Source: Clostridia bacterium (lineage in GTDB: Bacteria > Bacillota > Clostridia > UMGS1810). From it: 44,140 bases of DNA. Shown in pieces: positions 30,529-38,593 of the stretch. The stretch lies in the NCBI GenBank assembly GCA_016293435.1, contig JAEDEG010000004.1, positions 1-44,140 on the forward strand. The letters are read 5' to 3'. Position numbers and translations under genes: made by a program. The first letter of the stretch is position 1. Each line of letters begins with the position of its first letter. The notes below the pieces were generated by a model, which was not told the DNA's origin, did not search any database, and saw only the letters and a list, made by a program, of their open reading frames with translations.

Positions 30529-33500
30529 ATGAAAAAAAGCATTTTATACATTACGCTTTTGGCGTATATAATTACCATGCTTTCGGTGCCGGTTACCCTT
30601 GCCGCATCCGAGCTTGGCGAAACTGTTTCGCCGCCCTTTTATGCCTACAGGAGATTTGGCACAAATGTGGGCTTAGCGGTGTATGAGTCAGGTGGAACCG
30701 TAGAGCATTCCTCCGACGGCGGCGGCAAAGCTCGTTTTTTGGTAGAGAGCGGCTCTGCAAGCAACGGATATGCCGATTTGTCTGTTCCGGCAATGTCGTC
30801 TGTCGATGAATACATTATCGAAGCTGAGGTAACACCAATATCAGTTGCGACCGGCTCTTATATAGAATTATTTGACGCTAAAGATACGTCTGCCGGCAGA
30901 TTTCGCATCGGTGCGCGCTTTACTCCTGACGGCAAAATTTATATGCATGATGCTTCCGTCAGCAAAGTTGAGGTAGGAGCATGGAGCTCGGGCAATACAG
31001 TTCGCATGAGCATGCACTACCGCATAAGTGAGGGCCTTGTGGATGTATACATAGACGGTGTGTGTGTCGGAGAGAATATCAGCTGTGTGTCAGATCTCAA
31101 TCCCACCATCTTTCGCATAGATATGGCAAAGTCGAGCACATCGGCTGCAGCCGGCAGACTTGAATTTTATGTAGACAATATACGCATCTACGGCGGTTCT
31201 CAGCTTTTGCCCGCCGAGGGTGAGGGCGAATACACTGTATATTCTTCGCGTTCATTAGACGGTTTCACCGATCTGAGACCCGGCTCCGATCAGGGCGGCA
31301 CAATTGAATATAAAGAGCTTGAAGGCGGCAACGGAGTAGGGCATTTTTATGTATATGAACCGGACGTCAGCACAAGCTTTTTTGACACAACCGTACCCGT
31401 TATTTCGGGTGTTGACGAATATATTACGGAGGTAACCGTTACCCCAAATCGGATAACCGGAGGCTATATCCGCATTTTTGATGCCAAAGACGGCAACGGC
31501 TCGTGGAGAATAGGAAGCAGATTTAACTCAAACAACACCATCACCATCAGAGATGGTTCGGGCAACGATATAAAAGTCGGCACGTGGACGGCAGGCGTAC
31601 CGGTGCGCTACAGTGTTCACTATAATATCCCTCTCGGACTTTGTGATGTGTACATAAACGGAGAGCTTGTCAAAGCCGGAGTATCATGCTCGTCTGCTAT
31701 CAGACCTCATATCTTTCGCATAGATTTGGCAAAACCATCTGCTGCCGGCGATCTTGATTTTTATGTGGATGATATCCATCTGTACAGCGGCTATGAAATA
31801 AAAGACAACTCAGAATTTCCGGATATAACGCCCTCGGTAATGGATGATTCTATGATTCCGCATATTATTGGCACAGCCTCGGTATTTACGATAGATGCCA
31901 AATACTATTTTGCCGGCGGCAAAAAGAAGGAATACAGCTCCGATGCTCAGCGCAGCACAATGATAAACGGCGCGGCTCATATTTCAAAGGAGGCATGCAC
32001 CCAAATTTTGGGCATGACCGAGGCTCAGTTTTTAGCATCTGAGGGCAGAGTATCTCAAAACGGCATTGATTACATAAGCGCCGAGACTGCGGCAGGGGTG
32101 CTTGGCAAATGCTGTTTGTATGACGAAAGAGGATTTTTTGTTATATCGGACACCGAGTTTAAATATGTTAATTCCGACCATTTTATAAGCCTTTTTGAAA
32201 CCTCTGATCTCATATACCGCTATATGATGTTTGACAACCCCACCGGCATGGAATTTTTGGCAGATTTTGATGCCAACATTTCTGCGGGTGAGCATCCGCG
32301 TATTCTCTACAATGCCGAGGAGCTGGCATATATTAAGGCTCAGACAAGAGATGAGTGGCAGCTTGCCAAACAAAGAGCCATAGAGGGTGCAATAAGCTCG
32401 ATAAATACCTACGACGGACGGTTTACGGCAGATTGTACCGACGACAATAAGCAGTCGCAGGCAACCAACTTTCAGTCTGTTATTCACAACTTGGCTACCG
32501 CATATCTTCTCACAGGCGAAGAGACCTACGCTCAAAAGGGTGTTGAATATATGAATATTCTTGCTCAGTGGGAGACTCTCGGCTTTGAGGTAGCCAACCT
32601 CACCACAGGTCACTGGGCAATGGGTATGGCTATAGGCTACGACAGCTTTTATAACTATATGACGCAGGAGCAAAGAGACTTGTTCAAAGCGGCAATAAAA
32701 AGACTTCCCTTTGCCGATACCATTCGCGCCTACAGCGGCGGAGGCGGTGTTCACTGGATTACCATCCGCGACAATTTTATGGGTGTAATAGGCGGCGGCA
32801 TGATGGCTCTGATTTTGGCAGTTGCCGACGAAGAAGACCTCAGAGATGATGTTTCCTATATTGCCGAAAATCTTATCAAATCGCTCGAAATTGCCATATC
32901 TCTCTACTATCCCAACGGCGGATATTTTGAAGGTGTGGGATATTCGGAATATATGCTTGGCAATCTGTGTATGGCAATAGAAGCAATGTTCAAATGCTGC
33001 AACACCGACTATGGCTTTGAATATGCCAAGGGCTTTACCGATGCGGGTCATTTTTTTGCATATATGCAAACCACCAAGGCCAGGCTCAATTTCAGCGATT
33101 GTGCCAGGGGCTTTAGTGCCACATATCTGCCCCTGTGGTTTGGTTACCGCTATGGCAAAACCGACACCGCAAGGCTCTGGTATTATATAAATCAAATCAA
33201 GGGAACAAACTGGGGAGTAAGCGCAACTTATTATTTGGATAAGGGCATAGGCTTTGAATCGGGCTATGAGCATATGCCTCTCGATGCCTACTATCCAAAT
33301 GCCGAAGCCGGCACATTTCGAAATAGCTTCAATACCGCCAATCCCGTGTTTGCCGGATTTCACGGCGGCAGAAACGGCTTGACTCACGACATGCTCGACC
33401 TCGGTCAGTTTGTGTTTGAATCGGACGGGATAATGTGGGTACTCGACCTTGGCGGTGACAGCTACAGCCTGCCCTCATATTTTGGGACCGACGGATACAA

Positions 33501-35205
33501 AATATACCGCAAAAACCCCGAGGGCGAAAACTGCGTTTTGATTAACCCTGCACAGAATATGGATGAAAACGGCAAAATGCTCTACTATGGTCAAAAGCTC
33601 AAAGCCAATGCTCCTCTCACCCTGTATGAAACAGCACCGAGAGCGGCAATGGCGGCATACGATTTGTCCGATGCATACGAAAGAGACGTTGATGCATATA
33701 CAAGAGGCTATTATTTTGGTGACAACAGAAACACTCTGCAGGTTCAAGACGAAATAAAGCTCAAAGCTACCTCCGAGCTGTATTGGTTTATGCATACCGA
33801 TCAGACAATCGAGATTATAGACAACAACACAGCGCGAATTAAATCTCCCTCTGCATCTCTCAGGGTGGAGGTATACTGCGAGGGCGGCACCCATGAGCTA
33901 AAGGTTATGGATGCGGTGCCGCTTCCGACCTCTCCAACGGTTGAGGGGCAGAGCGCCAACAGCGGCATAACCAAGCTTGCTGTGTATATGCCTGCGGCAA
34001 GCGGTGATGTTCAGATAAGCGTTAAGCTCATTCCCGAAAACGATTTTTATGTACAAACACCCGTTACAACCGGCAAGATAGCAGAATGGACCTTGCCCGA
34101 TGGACAAATTGAATATCCTGCGGCTGTGGCAGATGCCCGAGTCAGTGATACCAACATCTTCAATGCTCGGATTCAAATTCCCGACAATGCTCAGAAAATT
34201 AAGCTCTATATTGACGATGAATATGTTAAAGATATCGATATTCCCACTGAGAGGATAAGCTTCATTCCCGATGTTGACTTTTCCGACTATGACAACGGCA
34301 GCCACACTGTGAGAATTGATGTTGCAAAAGCCGACGGCAGCACCGAGAGCGCATATTCAAGATTTGAATATATAAAGAACAGCGAAATTCTTTTGTATCA
34401 AAATACCTTGGCAAATTTCAAGGCTGCAGAGCCGCACACCGGCTGGACACTGAATATCAACGGTAACGGTACAAGAGATTATGAAAACGGCAGCGGTCTT
34501 ACCGTCATATCTCCCGGCGGCGGTCAGATATGGCTTGACTACCGCGCAAACAGCAATGCATATGCAATGAAGAACAAAATTGTTGCCGTATCAATTGATG
34601 TTGAATTTTCATCCTCCATAGGTCATTTTGAGATAGAGTGCAAGGGCTCGACAACCGGTTGGTACATGGCTGATCAGCGTATTTTCAAAGAGGGCAAAAT
34701 GATAAACGGAGAGGAATACAAAACCGGACAGAAATATAATGTTATGCTTCTTCTTAATCTTATAGAGCACAGCGGTGCTTTATACATCGACGGCAAGCTT
34801 GCCAAAAGCTATCCCGGTCTGTCTGCGGCTGTAGACAATATCCTTTACAAGTTCCAATACAGCAACGGTCCGAAGGGGGCAACCATTTCTTACTCCAATC
34901 TTAAAACCGTTGTATATTCTCCCATAACGGGCGATGTGGATGTTTCGATTAACCTTTGCGGCAATGAGGCGACAGCTGCGGCCATAACCGAGGACTATAC
35001 CGCTCCCGTTACACTTATGATGGGCTATTACAAGGACAATAAGCTTGTGGGAGCCGATATTTGCACCAATGCAATTCCCGCCGATACTCTCAGCATGGAA
35101 TACAGTACAAATATTCCCGATGATTGTGAATATATCAAGGCGTTTGTGTTTGATAAAGAGTCGGGTGTCAAGCCCTTGGGAAGGCTTTATTATTACAAAA
35201 AATAA
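30529..35205 (+). CDS. Giant secreted heparinase II/III-like polysaccharide lyase
   Basis: A 1558-aa exported protein. Signal peptide (about residues 1-25); two similar concanavalin/LamG-like modules (about 35-230 and 235-425) each containing a VDVYIDGV/CDVYINGE hairpin; a connecting domain; an alpha/alpha-barrel lyase domain (about 585-905) with GGGGVHWITIRDNFMGVIGG; and a beta-sheet domain (about 940-1180) with GLTHDMLDLGQFVFESDG, matching the His-x-Asp-Gly pattern of heparinase II/III-like lyases (PL12/15/17/21 group). Then an Ig-like domain, a third LamG-like module (about 1285-1465) and a C-terminal domain ending VFDKESGVKPLGRL, common in clostridial secreted carbohydrate enzymes. The substrate is probably a uronic-acid polysaccharide such as a glycosaminoglycan or alginate; which one cannot be read. 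Confidence 0.87.
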   Translation: MKKSILYITLLAYIITMLSVPVTLAASELGETVSPPFYAYRRFGTNVGLAVYESGGTVEHSSDGGGKARFLVESGSASNGYADLSVPAMSSVDEYIIEAEVTPISVATGSYIELFDAKDTSAGRFRIGARFTPDGKIYMHDASVSKVEVGAWSSGNTVRMSMHYRISEGLVDVYIDGVCVGENISCVSDLNPTIFRIDMAKSSTSAAAGRLEFYVDNIRIYGGSQLLPAEGEGEYTVYSSRSLDGFTDLRPGSDQGGTIEYKELEGGNGVGHFYVYEPDVSTSFFDTTVPVISGVDEYITEVTVTPNRITGGYIRIFDAKDGNGSWRIGSRFNSNNTITIRDGSGNDIKVGTWTAGVPVRYSVHYNIPLGLCDVYINGELVKAGVSCSSAIRPHIFRIDLAKPSAAGDLDFYVDDIHLYSGYEIKDNSEFPDITPSVMDDSMIPHIIGTASVFTIDAKYYFAGGKKKEYSSDAQRSTMINGAAHISKEACTQILGMTEAQFLASEGRVSQNGIDYISAETAAGVLGKCCLYDERGFFVISDTEFKYVNSDHFISLFETSDLIYRYMMFDNPTGMEFLADFDANISAGEHPRILYNAEELAYIKAQTRDEWQLAKQRAIEGAISSINTYDGRFTADCTDDNKQSQATNFQSVIHNLATAYLLTGEETYAQKGVEYMNILAQWETLGFEVANLTTGHWAMGMAIGYDSFYNYMTQEQRDLFKAAIKRLPFADTIRAYSGGGGVHWITIRDNFMGVIGGGMMALILAVADEEDLRDDVSYIAENLIKSLEIAISLYYPNGGYFEGVGYSEYMLGNLCMAIEAMFKCCNTDYGFEYAKGFTDAGHFFAYMQTTKARLNFSDCARGFSATYLPLWFGYRYGKTDTARLWYYINQIKGTNWGVSATYYLDKGIGFESGYEHMPLDAYYPNAEAGTFRNSFNTANPVFAGFHGGRNGLTHDMLDLGQFVFESDGIMWVLDLGGDSYSLPSYFGTDGYKIYRKNPEGENCVLINPAQNMDENGKMLYYGQKLKANAPLTLYETAPRAAMAAYDLSDAYERDVDAYTRGYYFGDNRNTLQVQDEIKLKATSELYWFMHTDQTIEIIDNNTARIKSPSASLRVEVYCEGGTHELKVMDAVPLPTSPTVEGQSANSGITKLAVYMPAASGDVQISVKLIPENDFYVQTPVTTGKIAEWTLPDGQIEYPAAVADARVSDTNIFNARIQIPDNAQKIKLYIDDEYVKDIDIPTERISFIPDVDFSDYDNGSHTVRIDVAKADGSTESAYSRFEYIKNSEILLYQNTLANFKAAEPHTGWTLNINGNGTRDYENGSGLTVISPGGGQIWLDYRANSNAYAMKNKIVAVSIDVEFSSSIGHFEIECKGSTTGWYMADQRIFKEGKMINGEEYKTGQKYNVMLLLNLIEHSGALYIDGKLAKSYPGLSAAVDNILYKFQYSNGPKGATISYSNLKTVVYSPITGDVDVSINLCGNEATAAAITEDYTAPVTLMMGYYKDNKLVGADICTNAIPADTLSMEYSTNIPDDCEYIKAFVFDKESGVKPLGRLYYYKK

Positions 35206-35262
35206 GCAAAAAACGCTCAAAGTCCGCACCGCTTTGAAAAATCAAATTTTAATACAAAAAAC

Positions 35263-35301
35263 AGGGGTATATTCTGAAGCTTGTGCACAGAATATACCCC
35301 T
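35263..35301. terminator. Terminator after the lyase gene
   Basis: AGGGGTATATTCTG (35263-35276) pairs perfectly with 35288-35301 around an 11-nt loop, and TTT follows. It can also serve the convergent minus-strand gene at 35450. Confidence 0.85.
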
Positions 35302-35449
35302 TTTGCGATGTTTGGAGTATTTATAAATTATTTTTGAATTTTGTCATTGTTGATTATGCAGCCTGTACAACTAAAAAACTGTTTGTTTTGGCAAACCAAA
35401 ATGCGTAAAACTCTTTAAATCACTTTCTATCATATTTTAACGCTTTACT

Positions 35450-35644
35450 TTAGGCATGAGAATCATTCGTCTCAAAAGCTTCTGCATCAGGCATAAATTC
35501 ATATACCTTATTATAATTTTCGAGCTCGTCTTCATTTTCCGGCGGCACAGTTATCAGTCCCGTACAATCTGTGGGCGATCCGGCATTTGAAAGCTTAAAT
35601 TTCCTGTAGTCCTCATCCCTTTTGGGAACAGCCTTCTTTCCCAT
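35450..35644 (-). CDS. Small protein of unknown function (64 aa)
   Basis: A short, hydrophilic, acidic protein with no signal or membrane segment. It begins MGKKAVPKRDEDYRKFKLS and contains SPTDCTGLITVPP and an acidic C-terminus. A perfect GGAGGG five bases before ATG shows that 35644 is the start; the longer upstream extension of the frame is not coding. The SPTDxTGL core reminds me of a group of small clostridial hypothetical proteins, but I cannot name a function. It follows the yihY-type gene on the same strand after a terminator-like hairpin, so it probably has its own promoter. Confidence 0.7.
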   Translation of the reverse strand: MGKKAVPKRDEDYRKFKLSNAGSPTDCTGLITVPPENEDELENYNKVYEFMPDAEAFETNDSHA

Positions 35645-35670
35645 AATATCCCTCCAAGTGATTAACAAAT

Positions 35671-35698
35671 ACTCCGGCTCCCCGAAAAAAACCGGAGT
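35671..35698 (-). other. Leader hairpin before the 64-aa gene
   Basis: ACTCCGG (35671-35677) pairs with CCGGAGT (35692-35698) about 30 bp upstream of the small gene's start. It may influence its translation or mark a processed leader. Confidence 0.4.
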
Positions 35699-35767
35699 AC
35701 GGTATTTTTCAAGGATAGCAGTATGCTTGCCGTTCAAACATCTGATGCGGGATTTAATTTCCAAATC

Positions 35768-35808
35768 AAAAAGTTAACTCCCACAGTTGTATTATGTCAC
35801 TGTGGGAG
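35768..35808 (-). terminator. Terminator of the YihY-type gene
   Basis: CTCCCACAGT (35778-35787) pairs perfectly with ACTGTGGGAG (35799-35808). On the minus strand it is followed by TTAACTTTTT. It lies 50 bp past the gene's stop. Confidence 0.8.
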
Positions 35809-35858
35809 CCGATTATTCAAAAAATTTAAATTTTTTTAAAAATTATCTGTATTCAAAT

Positions 35859-36725
35859 TTAGTCTGTAACTGTAAACGACTCGCTTTCTTCGCCTGCTCT
35901 TTGCTTTGCAAGCCGCCTTTTGTATATCATCGCGTTGATTTTTGCGCCTGCCGTCATCGACATGCACGTTATATATATCCACATTATAATGCACGCAAAG
36001 CCGGCAAGCGAGCCGTATATAATTTCATACTGCGGAAAATTGTTTACATACAGTGCAAAAAGCATTGATGCCGCAAACCACACCGTTGTTGTGACAATTG
36101 CACCGGGCAGCATATCGCGTATGCGCACCTTTATAACCGGCAGAGCCTTGAAGATTGCCGATATAACAAACACAATGAATATCATCATTACCACATATCT
36201 GAGGTTATTCCATACAGAAATAAGATTTGGTATTGCTGCAAATTTCAGCAGAGTGTCGGCAATGATTTTACCAAATATTATAAGGCTGAAGCTTGCTATT
36301 ATTGCAATATATATAAAAAACGCAAAAATAAGAGCAAGAACCTGCGATTTGATAAAGCCTCTTGTGTTTTTGAGCTTATAAAAACGGTGAATTGCCTTTT
36401 CGATAGTTAATATAAATCCCGATAAGCTAAAAAGCGAAAAGGCGCCGGTGATCAAAATAACCGTTGTGGAGCGTGTGCGGCTGACCAGCATTTTGACAAG
36501 GAGCTTTGCCGCCTTTTCGGGCAGAGCGCCAAGCACTTTGAGCATTGCGTCGGTATAGTTTTGACTGATAGACGATGCAACGGTAAACACAAATATAATC
36601 ATGGGCAAAAAGCTCGACAGAAAATAAAAGCTCATCTCTGCTGTCATCCCAAAAAAATCTCCGTCCAAAAACTCATCAATTATATCTCGAATCTTTTTGT
36701 ATGCAGAAGCAAATTTTTGTTTCAT
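35859..36725 (-). CDS. YihY/BrkB-family integral membrane protein
   Basis: A 288-aa inner-membrane protein with six predicted helices. It begins with the cytoplasmic helix MKQKFASAYKKIRDIIDEF and the family motif MTAEMSFYFLSSFLPMIIF, then matches the YihY/BrkB pattern throughout (ISAIFKALPVIKVRIRDMLPGAIVTTTVWF). The family was once called RNase BN by mistake; its function is still unclear, possibly transport or envelope integrity. The frame extends 38 codons upstream, but GAAAGGAT before 36725 and the usual family N-terminus favour the shorter form. No operon partner is evident on the same strand. Confidence 0.87.
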   Translation of the reverse strand: MKQKFASAYKKIRDIIDEFLDGDFFGMTAEMSFYFLSSFLPMIIFVFTVASSISQNYTDAMLKVLGALPEKAAKLLVKMLVSRTRSTTVILITGAFSLFSLSGFILTIEKAIHRFYKLKNTRGFIKSQVLALIFAFFIYIAIIASFSLIIFGKIIADTLLKFAAIPNLISVWNNLRYVVMMIFIVFVISAIFKALPVIKVRIRDMLPGAIVTTTVWFAASMLFALYVNNFPQYEIIYGSLAGFACIIMWIYITCMSMTAGAKINAMIYKRRLAKQRAGEESESFTVTD

Positions 36726-36870
36726 CTTATATAATATCCTTTCGATATACATAACTATATTATATATCATTTCACTAAAAATTACCATATGTAATATGTT
36801 GTCTTTATTGCACAAAAATAGATGCACATATATGTGCATAATTCATATACATTTAAGCTCCAAAATATGT

Positions 36871-36876
36871 TATAAT
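36871..36876 (+). promoter_or_regulatory. Probable -10 box for rho
   Basis: TATAAT at 36871-36876 lies about 50 bp before the structured leader. No good -35 box is seen. The 341-bp interval 36726-37066 holds this element, the structured leader and a repeat, and no gene. Confidence 0.4.
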
Positions 36877-36927
36877 TATTATGTATATACTGGGTTAATT
36901 TGATTATTATCCGAACATATTTTAGTC

Positions 36928-36995
36928 GAGCCGGTCAGCACCGCAAGGTCAAAAGCGGCAAATTTCGGGCAGACCTCGGCTGTCACAATATTTTT
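36928..36995 (+). ncRNA. Structured leader RNA upstream of rho, class unknown
   Basis: Three helices can form as a junction: an outer GAGC (36928-36931) with the GCT at 36979-36981, a CGGT/ACCG hairpin (36932-36935 with 36940-36943), and AGGTC/GACCT (36946-36950 with 36972-36976) enclosing a 21-nt G/C-rich loop. A run of five T follows at 36991-36995. It could be an attenuator that controls rho or an unassigned cis-regulatory RNA. I could not match it to a known riboswitch class. Confidence 0.4.
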
Positions 36996-37009
36996 AAAAT
37001 TCGTATTTT

Positions 37010-37043
37010 TTCAATAAGCGGCAAAGCCGCGTCATTCAACGTT
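37010..37043. repeat. 34-bp leader repeat, copy 2 (rho leader)
   Basis: An exact reverse complement of 27828-27861 in the feoB leader. It carries the same GCGGC-AAA-GCCGC hairpin and lies 12 bp before the rho Shine-Dalgarno sequence. Confidence 0.9.
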
Positions 37044-37066
37044 ATATTCCGAAAGGCAGGTAATTT

Positions 37067-38578
37067 ATGAATCAACCAAATGTTCCCAACGAAAAAACTC
37101 CTCTTGCAGTCCTTCGTGAGCTTGCGTCGGAGCTTGGGATAAAATCCGTATCAAAATACAAAAAAGCAGAGCTTTTGGAAATTGTGCTCACAAGGATAAA
37201 CAGCGGCACTGCCAATGCCTCCAAAAAATCCGATCCGCAATCGGAGGATAAGGCTGCAGACGCACCAAAGGCCGAAAACAAGCCCAAATCACAGCGCCGA
37301 ACCAAGGCAACAAAGCAGACTCAAAAATCCGATGCACCCGAAAAAATCGACAAATTGCCCGAAGAAGCAGACGAATCCGCATCGGCAGAAGAAGGCACGG
37401 CACAAGATCAAGTGTCAAAGAGCACCGAGGCTGCTCCCGAGCCCGAAGCCGGCCGCAATCCTACCGGTGAGGCAAGCGGAATATTAGAGGTTTTGCCCGA
37501 GGGCTACGGCTTTTTGAGAGGGGACAATTATCTTACCACTCCCGATGACGTGTATGTATCTCCCGTGCAAATTCGCCGTTTTAACCTAAAGACCGGCGAT
37601 TATCTCTACGGTGTGACCCGAAAGGGCGGCGAAAATGACCGCTTTGATGCACTTATATATGTAAAAACAGTCAACGGCGACACAGTGGATAAGGCCTTGC
37701 ACCGCAAAAACTTTGACCAGCTCACCCCGGTCTATCCCGACAGCCGCATCAGGTTAGAGTGCGAAGGCTGCGACTGTTCGGTGCGCCTTATAGATCTTTT
37801 GGCTCCCGTGGGCAAGGGGCAAAGGGGTATGCTTGTTGCTCCGCCAAAGGCCGGCAAAACCACACTTTTAAAGAGTATTGCCAACAGCATCAGTGCCAAC
37901 AATCCCGAGGTTAACCTGATAGTGCTTCTCATTGACGAACGCCCCGAGGAGGTTACCGATATGAAACGCTCTATTGACGGCGAGGTCATATATTCCACCT
38001 TTGACGAGCTTCCCGAGCACCACATCAAGGTTGCCGAGATGGTTTTGGAAAGGGCGCAGCGTCTTGTGGAGCACGGCAAAGACGTTGTCATACTTCTTGA
38101 CAGTATCACTCGTCTTGCAAGGGCATACAACCTTACTATTCCCTCCAGCGGCAAGATTCTTTCTGGCGGTATTGACCCCGGAGCACTTCACAAGCCCAAA
38201 AAATTCTTTGGTGCGGCACGAAACATAGAAAACGGCGGCAGTCTCACAATTCTTGCCACTGCCCTCATAGAAACCGGCAGCCGCATGGATGATGTTATTT
38301 ACGAAGAATTTAAGGGCACGGGCAACATGGAAGTTCACCTCGACCGCAAGCTTTCGGAAAGACGCATTTTCCCGGCTATTGATATATACAAATCGGGCAC
38401 CAGAAAGGACGAGCTCATTCTCACTCCCAAGGAGAGAGATGCAGCATGGAACATACGCCGATCCCTTAGCTCGTCGCAGGGAGCCGAGGTTGCCGAAAAT
38501 GTTATTTCAAGCATTGTCCGCACTCGCACCAATGATGAATTTATATCCAAAATGAAAATAAAAAAGATAGAAAAATAA
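37067..38578 (+). CDS. rho: Transcription termination factor Rho
   Basis: A 503-aa RNA-dependent ATPase that releases RNA polymerase from nascent transcripts. The N-terminal Rho-N (SAP-like) domain (residues 1-45) is followed by a long Lys/Ala/Glu/Gln-rich insert (about 48-135), common in Clostridia. The RNA-binding cold-shock-like domain (GILEVLPEGYGFLRG, about 138-205) and the ATPase domain come next. Walker A is APPKAGKTTLL near residue 258; DERPEEVTDMKR and LLDSITRLARAYN (Walker B region) follow, as do the arginine-rich Q- and R-loop segments. The start is supported by GAAAGGCAGG. It is 15 bp from ftsK and probably co-transcribed. Confidence 0.97.
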   Translation: MNQPNVPNEKTPLAVLRELASELGIKSVSKYKKAELLEIVLTRINSGTANASKKSDPQSEDKAADAPKAENKPKSQRRTKATKQTQKSDAPEKIDKLPEEADESASAEEGTAQDQVSKSTEAAPEPEAGRNPTGEASGILEVLPEGYGFLRGDNYLTTPDDVYVSPVQIRRFNLKTGDYLYGVTRKGGENDRFDALIYVKTVNGDTVDKALHRKNFDQLTPVYPDSRIRLECEGCDCSVRLIDLLAPVGKGQRGMLVAPPKAGKTTLLKSIANSISANNPEVNLIVLLIDERPEEVTDMKRSIDGEVIYSTFDELPEHHIKVAEMVLERAQRLVEHGKDVVILLDSITRLARAYNLTIPSSGKILSGGIDPGALHKPKKFFGAARNIENGGSLTILATALIETGSRMDDVIYEEFKGTGNMEVHLDRKLSERRIFPAIDIYKSGTRKDELILTPKERDAAWNIRRSLSSSQGAEVAENVISSIVRTRTNDEFISKMKIKKIEK

Positions 38579-38593
38579 AGAAAGGTAAAGCTT

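Noticed and set aside
32032..33387. 451-codon open frame antisense to the lyase gene
   Set aside because: It lies wholly antisense to clear lyase domain sequence, has no ribosome binding site and its product shows no domain pattern.
36928..36995. tRNA, SRP RNA or a named riboswitch in the rho leader
   Set aside because: No T-loop or anticodon arm, no SRP Alu/apical motif and no match to riboswitch cores I know.
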